Source of the DNA: DATLXU01 sp035575515
GTDB taxonomy: Bacteria; Acidobacteriota; Blastocatellia; UBA7656
Direction: 5' to 3'
Assembly (NCBI GenBank): GCA_035575515.1
Contig: DATLXU010000016.1
Span: forward strand, 1-24,723
Length of the DNA: 24,723 nucleotides
A program made the translations under genes and the position numbers. The notes under the pieces are model-generated. The model ran no database searches, was not told where the DNA came from, and saw only the letters and a list, made by a program, of their open reading frames with translations. Positions 20,044-24,723 of this stretch are shown one piece after another (positions within the stretch are counted from its first letter, which is position 1; every line of letters begins with the position of its first letter).

Positions 20044-20890
20044 AGTTGAAATCGTTGCGCTCATCAATGCCGAATTCTTGCAATACGCAATAGACTTCTT
20101 CAAGCGCGTCGTTGAAGCCAAACTTAAGAATCAAGCGGTAACTACCGATTGGTATAAGGCCGAGTTTTTAAACCCTAATCTTCCATCTGGCGAAATCATT
20201 ATTAACTCGGGGCTAAACAAGAAAACCATTTCAAATATGTACAATACCGCCAGACGAGAGATAGTTTTAGAGGCAACAAATGAACATTACGACCAGCTTT
20301 TTGAAGCTATAAACAACCTTGCTGAACACGGAAGCGATATAGATATAACTTTAACCCTCAAGTTTCATGGGGTAAGCGTAGATTTGAATATTAGCGAAAG
20401 CCTTATCGTCATAAACAACCTTGCGGTCAAACGAGCAGAATTACGCGGCGGGGCATGGAGCACTGCTGGCAAACAAGTGGAAAAGATATTGATGCTGACA
20501 CTCTGCAAACTTTTTCACGTGCCCTATACAAATTACGACCTTAGAGGCTTGACCACAGCTAAACGTGAGGTGGATTTTTATTTAATCGACACAAATGGAA
20601 AGCGGTATCAATGCGAAGTAAAGCTGATGGGCAAAGGCAATCCTGAAAGCGCCGACGCAACAATCGCGAGAGCAAGCGATGTTTTTGTTGCTGACAAGCT
20701 ATCCAATCTGAACAAGCAACAGTTGACGAGCTTGAACGTCAGATGGGTTGAACTGCGCAGTGAGGGAGGCTATCGGAGATTCAGAACCATCTTGGAGGAG
20801 TTGGGGGTACCGCATATTGACTTTATCGATGATCTCGAAACTCGATTGAGCGAAATCTTCGATGAGATTTTTTCTCAACGCCAGCCATAG
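19979..20890 (+). CDS. Type II restriction endonuclease, PD-(D/E)xK fold, possibly CfrBI-like (303 aa)
   Basis: This is the probable nuclease partner of the upstream methyltransferase, overlapping it by 65 bp in another frame. The active site appears as D199 in REVDFYL, followed 14 residues on by E213-V-K215 in QCEVKLMGKGNPES, the spacing and form of a PD-(D/E)xK nuclease. An upstream helix with Glu169 (QVEKILML) and the GGAW turn at 158 also fit. The CEVKLMGKGNPESAD segment recalls CfrBI-family enzymes, which cut CCWWGG next to an m4C methyltransferase; that assignment and the target are from memory and need a profile search. The N-terminal 150 residues are helical and unassigned. Base composition varies from about 37 to 55% GC in samples, lower at the 5' end. 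It has no promoter of its own that I can see. Confidence 0.78.
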   Translation: MTITESVIREIIKRLLKGQDYRVEIVALINAEFLQYAIDFFKRVVEAKLKNQAVTTDWYKAEFLNPNLPSGEIIINSGLNKKTISNMYNTARREIVLEATNEHYDQLFEAINNLAEHGSDIDITLTLKFHGVSVDLNISESLIVINNLAVKRAELRGGAWSTAGKQVEKILMLTLCKLFHVPYTNYDLRGLTTAKREVDFYLIDTNGKRYQCEVKLMGKGNPESADATIARASDVFVADKLSNLNKQQLTSLNVRWVELRSEGGYRRFRTILEELGVPHIDFIDDLETRLSEIFDEIFSQRQP

Positions 20891-20963
20891 TGAGATTGAG
20901 CCTTTACCAATTTAGAACATAACGAGGTGATGCAACGAAGCAAGGTTATCATGGATTCTTTCA

Positions 20964-21101
20964 GTGCCGTTCGCGCTCGTTGATCTTGAGCGATATGCGC
21001 CAAAGACAAGAGGCGCGATGCAGCTACTTGTTACGAATTATAGACAGGGCTACTATGATTATGCGCGCGGCCATCTGTTCGCCAGACACAGAAGCGATTG
21101 A
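20964..21101 (+). other. Possible 45-codon ORF or gene remnant
   Basis: A GTG-initiated frame gives a 45-residue peptide ending YYDYARGHLFARHRSD. There is no ribosome binding site and no family I recognise. It lies in the 224-bp gap between the endonuclease and the antitoxin and may be noncoding or the broken tail of a lost gene. A weak promoter-like pair, TTGTTA at 21028 and TACTAT at 21051 with 17-nt spacing, lies within it and could serve the toxin-antitoxin pair. Confidence 0.15.
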
Positions 21102-21114
21102 AGGGATGGTTTAG

Positions 21115-21342
21115 ATGAAGACAATAGAGACAACTGCGACCGTGACCGAAGACGGCAAGCTCATCGCGCAGGTGAACGGCGATATTTCACCGGGCGAGCA
21201 TCGCGTCGTCGTGGTAATTGACGAGCAGCCAGTGAGAAAACAAGAACGCCCGCCGCTTAATTTTCCGGTAGATTATTACGGCCCCTGGCCTGAGAATCTA
21301 TCGCTCAGACGCGAGGATATGTACGATGACGACGGGCGATGA
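21115..21342 (+). CDS. VapB-like antitoxin, small protein upstream of a PIN toxin (75 aa)
   Basis: A 75-residue protein encoded immediately before a PIN-domain gene, whose ATG lies inside the last codons of this frame (17-bp overlap). The N-terminal half (TIETTATVTEDGKLIAQV, then SPGEHRVVVVID) suggests a small beta-strand dimerisation or DNA-binding fold, and the tail YGPWPENLSLRREDMYDD is a polar segment suited to binding the toxin. By position and size it is the antitoxin: it would neutralise the nuclease and probably repress its own operon. No clear DNA-binding motif is visible and I cannot place it in a named antitoxin family. A purine-rich GAAGGGATGG lies upstream of the ATG at 21115. 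Confidence 0.65.
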   Translation: MKTIETTATVTEDGKLIAQVNGDISPGEHRVVVVIDEQPVRKQERPPLNFPVDYYGPWPENLSLRREDMYDDDGR

Positions 21343-21781
21343 GGCGGTCTTTATTGATACAAATATTCTCGTATACGCTAACGCGGCTGGTTCACCATTG
21401 CATCAAACGGCGCTAACCGCGATAGAGTCTCGCTACTCTGCAGGAATCGAATTGTGGGTCAGCCGCCAAATATTGCGTGAGTTCTTAGCGACCTTGAGTC
21501 GTCCGCAGGTTTTTAGCAATCCCAGCCCACCCGCTGTGCTGGTTGAGCGAGTCCGTTTCTTTCAAGAACGATTCAAAGTGGCGGAGGATAACTACCAAGT
21601 TACTGAAAGATTGTTGGTATTAATGGAGAAGATTCCTATGGGCGGGCGGCAGGTTCACGATGCCAACATCGTTGCTACAATGCAGGCGAATGGCATCAAT
21701 CAACTGCTCATTCACAACGCCGATGATTTCAAGCGATTTTCCCATCTCATCACCGTATTGCCTTTGCGGGCGAGCGAGTAA
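21326..21781 (+). CDS. PIN-domain ribonuclease toxin, VapC-like (151 aa)
   Basis: This is a Mg-dependent endoribonuclease of the PIN family and the toxin of the pair. The acidic residues of the active site are visible: Asp10 in FIDTNILVY, a Glu in ILREFLATL (about residue 48), Asp in VHDANIVATM (about 112), and Asp residues in HNADDF near the C terminus. The length is normal for VapC. The start ATG overlaps the antitoxin's stop region by 17 bp, which implies coupled translation with the antitoxin made first. The pair lies directly after a restriction-modification system. The gene converges with the BTAD regulator, leaving 37 bp between the two stop codons and no visible terminator. Confidence 0.85.
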   Translation: MTTGDEAVFIDTNILVYANAAGSPLHQTALTAIESRYSAGIELWVSRQILREFLATLSRPQVFSNPSPPAVLVERVRFFQERFKVAEDNYQVTERLLVLMEKIPMGGRQVHDANIVATMQANGINQLLIHNADDFKRFSHLITVLPLRASE

Positions 21782-21818
21782 GCTATTCGCATTAGATGCA
21801 TCTCGACAATCCGAATTA

Positions 21819-24723
21819 TCACTTGATCAGCGCTTCGTACTTGGCAATCGTCGCGGGCAGCGGGTCAACGCCAAGCTCGCGGCGAAGCATTCGCCTGAGG
21901 TTATCGAATTGCTCAATGGCCGCAGCGCGGTTGCCTGATCGCACGTGCGCTTCCATAACGTGACAGTGAACGTCTTCCTGATACGCGTCGCGCGCCAGAA
22001 ACATCTGTCCGTAGCGTATCACCATCTCGTGATGCGCTCGCTCGCTGTGATAAGCGATCAACTCCTTCAACGCTTCAAGGTAAAGGTCTTGGTAATAACT
22101 CTGAAGCTCCTCGATCCAGTTGTAGTAAAACTCTTCGAGAAAATCGCCGCGATAAATCTTTATCGCTTCGGCCAAAAGCAGCGCCGCTCCGTCAGCATCG
22201 TTACTGCGCCGGGCCTCGCGCGCGTTTGAAATCAGCCGCTCGAACTCTTCCGTGTCTATCTGATATTGATACTGCGGATTGAGGAGGTACGCGCCTTCAC
22301 GGTAAAGCACGAAATCCTTTTTGACGACCTGGCCCGAATTGAGAGCTTTCCTCAAATGCGAAATCGTCGGATGAAAATTCTTCGATATAGTCTCTGTGTC
22401 GGCATCGCCCCAGAACAGATCAATGAGCGCATCTTTCGGCGCGCGATGATTTCGCCGCGATGCGATGTAGCAGAGTATGTGGAGCGCCTTTGCCAATCGC
22501 CACGCGTCCTTGAGCGCGCCCGAATGGTCGCGGAAGACTTCGACAGGCCCAAGCATGTTTATGGCTAAATCGAAGCTTGGTCGCTCGATTATCAACTCGA
22601 CGGGCGGCGCGATTTCAGCATGCCCCGTGATATTAGATGCGGCCCCCTGAACGGCTGCCTGCGCGCGAGCGTCTTCGGCGGCTCGTAAAGCTTCCGCCGG
22701 GACGAACTGCGCGACGTAATCAGCCGCAACGCCTTCGCTGATTGCCGCTTGAAACAGCGCGGGCGATTGCGCAGCTTCCGACGACAATAGATATGAATAG
22801 TCGTAGCGGATTGAAAGCTCGACCGCTCGGCGCAATCGCGCGATGGCTTCTGTATTGCGGCCCGCCGCCCAGTGCAACCGCGCAAGCGAGACTTCTGCTC
22901 GCGCCTCGTTGTAACGGAGCCTGTTTTCGCGGGCGAGCCGCGCTGCCTCAACAAGCGATCTTTCGGCATCCGCGCTCCGGCCCGCGGCTGTCTCTATTCG
23001 CCCGCGAGTAATCAACGCTGTCGAACGCTCGGCAGGCGATCCGGCGGCGCGCGCGCGAAAATACTCATCAGCTTCGCGCTCAGCCGCGCTCACGTCGCCC
23101 ATGCGAAGGTAAAGCGTTGCGCGCTCGTCCAGTAATTCTCTATCCGTCAGAGCAACGCCCGCGTCTCTGTATGCTCGCGCTGCCTCGTCATAAAAATCCA
23201 GAGCGCGCGTATAATCATTCCGCTCGCGATATAAGTTACCCAATGCCTCAAGCGTTTCAGCGGTCGCCGTCTTCAGGTTGAACAACTGGCATCGTTCGAG
23301 CGCAAGCTGCAGGTGAGATTCAGCTTCATCGAGCCGACCCTGCACAGTCTTGAGCCGCGCGATGTTTAAGTGAGCAATCGCTTCTTGCGGGAATGGAACC
23401 AATTCGAGGCTTGGGCGCGCAGTCGTGCCCAAGCCAACGGCGGACGGTGCGGCTGCCGTTTCGGCGCGGCCTTCGATCATCTGGCTCAACCAGCGCAGCG
23501 CTTCGTTGAAATCGCCCTCCATCGAATATGGCAATCCGAGATTGTGCAGCACGATTCGCGCGAAGCGATCATCGGACGCAAGTCGCGCTTCGTCCAACGC
23601 CGCTCGCCAATTCTCTATCGCGCGCTCCGTGTCGTGAAGCGCGATGAAATAGCACAGACCGATGATGTTGAAACATCGCGCGCGCAGGCGGTGAAGCCCC
23701 GGCGCGAGATCAATGGCCGAAGAGGCGAGCTTAATCGCTTCTTCTGAGTCGCCGCGATAGCGCGCGATATAAGCCTGGCCGCGCAGGGCTTCGGCTTCGG
23801 CTGCCGTCTCGTTTGCGCCCCGCGCTATCTGCGCCGCCTGTGCATAGAGCATTAGCGCGCGCGCGTGATCGCCTTCGATCAGTGCAACGTCGGCGCGAGT
23901 GATGAGCGAGTGCGGTCGCGCGGCGACAGATGATTCAGGCAACGAATCGAATGCGCGCTTGATGGTTTCAAAACGGCCTGAGCCGACAAGGTCGGCGCCA
24001 TAACGCGCCAGCATATCGGCAACATCGTCCGCCGCGCCCGCTTCGGCAAAATGATGCACGGCCATGTCCCACTGCTGCGTGCTGACGAAATAGACCGCGC
24101 ATTTTTTGTGCAGTTCTTTCACAGAGTTCGCGCCAAGCTCGTTCGCAACCCACCTATTCAAGAAGTTGCGAAACAGCGGGTGCAGGCGATATTCCTCTTC
24201 AACGCCCGATGCATAGGTGTGCGAGATGAAAACATTGCGCCGCGCAAGCGCGCGCAATGCGTCCGCGCAATTTTCAATCTCAAGCGCCGCATCGCATATC
24301 GCCGGATCAATGCGATCAAGCAGCGAGAGCTTCCCCAACATCAATCGCGTTTCGAGCGGCTCGAACTGCAACACCTCTTCGGCGAAGTAATCGAACACAT
24401 CAAGCTCGGATTGCTTGAGCGCGCCCGCAATCCACGCGCTGTCGGGCTGCTGGCCGCCCGGTCGCGCGTAATCGCTCGCGCGGTCGAGCGATTGATGGAT
24501 CAGTTGAAGCGCGGTGACCCATCCATCGGTCTTTTCATGAAACTGGCTGACAAGCTCAGGCGGAAGCGGCTGGCCGAACGTCTCAGCGAAAAGTAGTTGA
24601 ACTTCCTGGTGAGTGAAGAGCAAATCCTGACGGTCTATCACTCCTATCAACCCTTTGCTCCTTAACCTCGTCACACTCAGGTTAGGCATTGACCTCGTCG
24701 TTATCACTATGTGCAATACGTCA
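21819..24723 (-). CDS. STAND ATPase/TPR transcriptional regulator with C-terminal winged helix and BTAD (5' end cut by window)
   Basis: This is a large MalT/SARP-type regulator. The frame stays open to the right edge: codons GAC GTA precede a TTG that looks like a start, so the visible 5' end is internal and the P-loop part of the ATPase is missing. The first residues, HIVITTRS, fit the strand and Arg sensor of a STAND NTPase. After them come a helical arm region and then many TPR-like helices (about residues 230-600, e.g. DRFARIVLHNLGLPYSMEGD). The C terminus holds an OmpR-type winged helix (about 719-800, starting INMLGPVEVF) and a BTAD domain (about 815-960, with YNWIEELQSYYQ and RRELGVDPLPAT). 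These regulators sense a ligand or partner through the ATPase/TPR part and bind promoter DNA. The usual SARP order places winged helix and BTAD first; here they are last. The target genes are unknown; the protease block is one candidate by linkage only. Confidence 0.87.
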   Translation of the reverse strand, partial: DVLHIVITTRSMPNLSVTRLRSKGLIGVIDRQDLLFTHQEVQLLFAETFGQPLPPELVSQFHEKTDGWVTALQLIHQSLDRASDYARPGGQQPDSAWIAGALKQSELDVFDYFAEEVLQFEPLETRLMLGKLSLLDRIDPAICDAALEIENCADALRALARRNVFISHTYASGVEEEYRLHPLFRNFLNRWVANELGANSVKELHKKCAVYFVSTQQWDMAVHHFAEAGAADDVADMLARYGADLVGSGRFETIKRAFDSLPESSVAARPHSLITRADVALIEGDHARALMLYAQAAQIARGANETAAEAEALRGQAYIARYRGDSEEAIKLASSAIDLAPGLHRLRARCFNIIGLCYFIALHDTERAIENWRAALDEARLASDDRFARIVLHNLGLPYSMEGDFNEALRWLSQMIEGRAETAAAPSAVGLGTTARPSLELVPFPQEAIAHLNIARLKTVQGRLDEAESHLQLALERCQLFNLKTATAETLEALGNLYRERNDYTRALDFYDEAARAYRDAGVALTDRELLDERATLYLRMGDVSAAEREADEYFRARAAGSPAERSTALITRGRIETAAGRSADAERSLVEAARLARENRLRYNEARAEVSLARLHWAAGRNTEAIARLRRAVELSIRYDYSYLLSSEAAQSPALFQAAISEGVAADYVAQFVPAEALRAAEDARAQAAVQGAASNITGHAEIAPPVELIIERPSFDLAINMLGPVEVFRDHSGALKDAWRLAKALHILCYIASRRNHRAPKDALIDLFWGDADTETISKNFHPTISHLRKALNSGQVVKKDFVLYREGAYLLNPQYQYQIDTEEFERLISNAREARRSNDADGAALLLAEAIKIYRGDFLEEFYYNWIEELQSYYQDLYLEALKELIAYHSERAHHEMVIRYGQMFLARDAYQEDVHCHVMEAHVRSGNRAAAIEQFDNLRRMLRRELGVDPLPATIAKYEALIK

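Noticed and set aside
18499..20890. Depletion of CCWWGG sites as support for a CfrBI-type target
   Set aside because: Sites of this form occur in the window (for example CCATGG near 10634, CCTTGG near 16748 and CCTAGG near 18703), and the window is too short for a meaningful count.
18404..21114. Transposase or integrase explaining the defence island
   Set aside because: No such frame or flanking inverted or direct repeat is visible; the 20891-21114 gap holds only a doubtful 45-codon frame.
24714..24716. Apparent TTG start of the BTAD regulator
   Set aside because: The frame stays open to the window edge and the residues after it are the middle of a STAND ATPase, so the gene is cut by the window and does not start here.

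Overview
The window looks like chromosomal DNA from a free-living, protein-degrading bacterium. Hand-counted samples of the main genes run in the high 50s %GC. Very long secreted S8 and M36 peptidases, a STAND/TPR/BTAD regulator, an IleRS2-type synthetase and short dispersed palindromes together suggest Acidobacteriota (Blastocatellia-like). This is an inference from gene content; no rRNA or tRNA gene is visible to settle it.

Region 1 (1-15008, all minus strand) is a block of five exported proteins. In transcription order they are: an S8 subtilase (11772-15008), an S8 subtilase with C-terminal SLH repeats (9159-11624), an M36/fungalysin-like zinc metallopeptidase (5517-9020), a third S8 subtilase (1592-5284), and an Asp-box/BNR sialidase-like beta-propeller protein that runs off the left edge (1-1456). 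Each has a signal peptide and its own ribosome binding site. Gaps of about 135-230 bp separate them, and every gap carries an inverted repeat. Two S8 proteases and the unrelated M36 protease end in the same C-terminal module, which I cannot assign to a named family. Its last strand (consensus RFTxNPxT) is separated from its body by linkers of very different length; in the M36 protein a whole PPC-like domain sits in that position. This is the most interesting feature of the window.

Region 2 (15009-18403) is a divergent intergenic region followed by a plus-strand class I aminoacyl-tRNA synthetase of IleRS type. Its HIGH signature is changed to G-x-H-H, the variant associated with mupirocin hyper-resistant IleRS2.

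Region 3 (about 18499-21781, plus strand) is a small defence and stability island. It holds an AT-richer, probably acquired type II restriction-modification pair (a HEAT-repeat beta-class methyltransferase overlapping a PD-(D/E)xK, possibly CfrBI-like, endonuclease) and an overlapping VapBC-like toxin-antitoxin pair.

Region 4 (21819-24723, minus strand) is most of a large STAND-ATPase/TPR regulator with an OmpR-type winged helix and BTAD domain at its C terminus. Its N terminus lies beyond the right edge.

No tRNA, rRNA, CRISPR array or insertion-sequence transposase was found.
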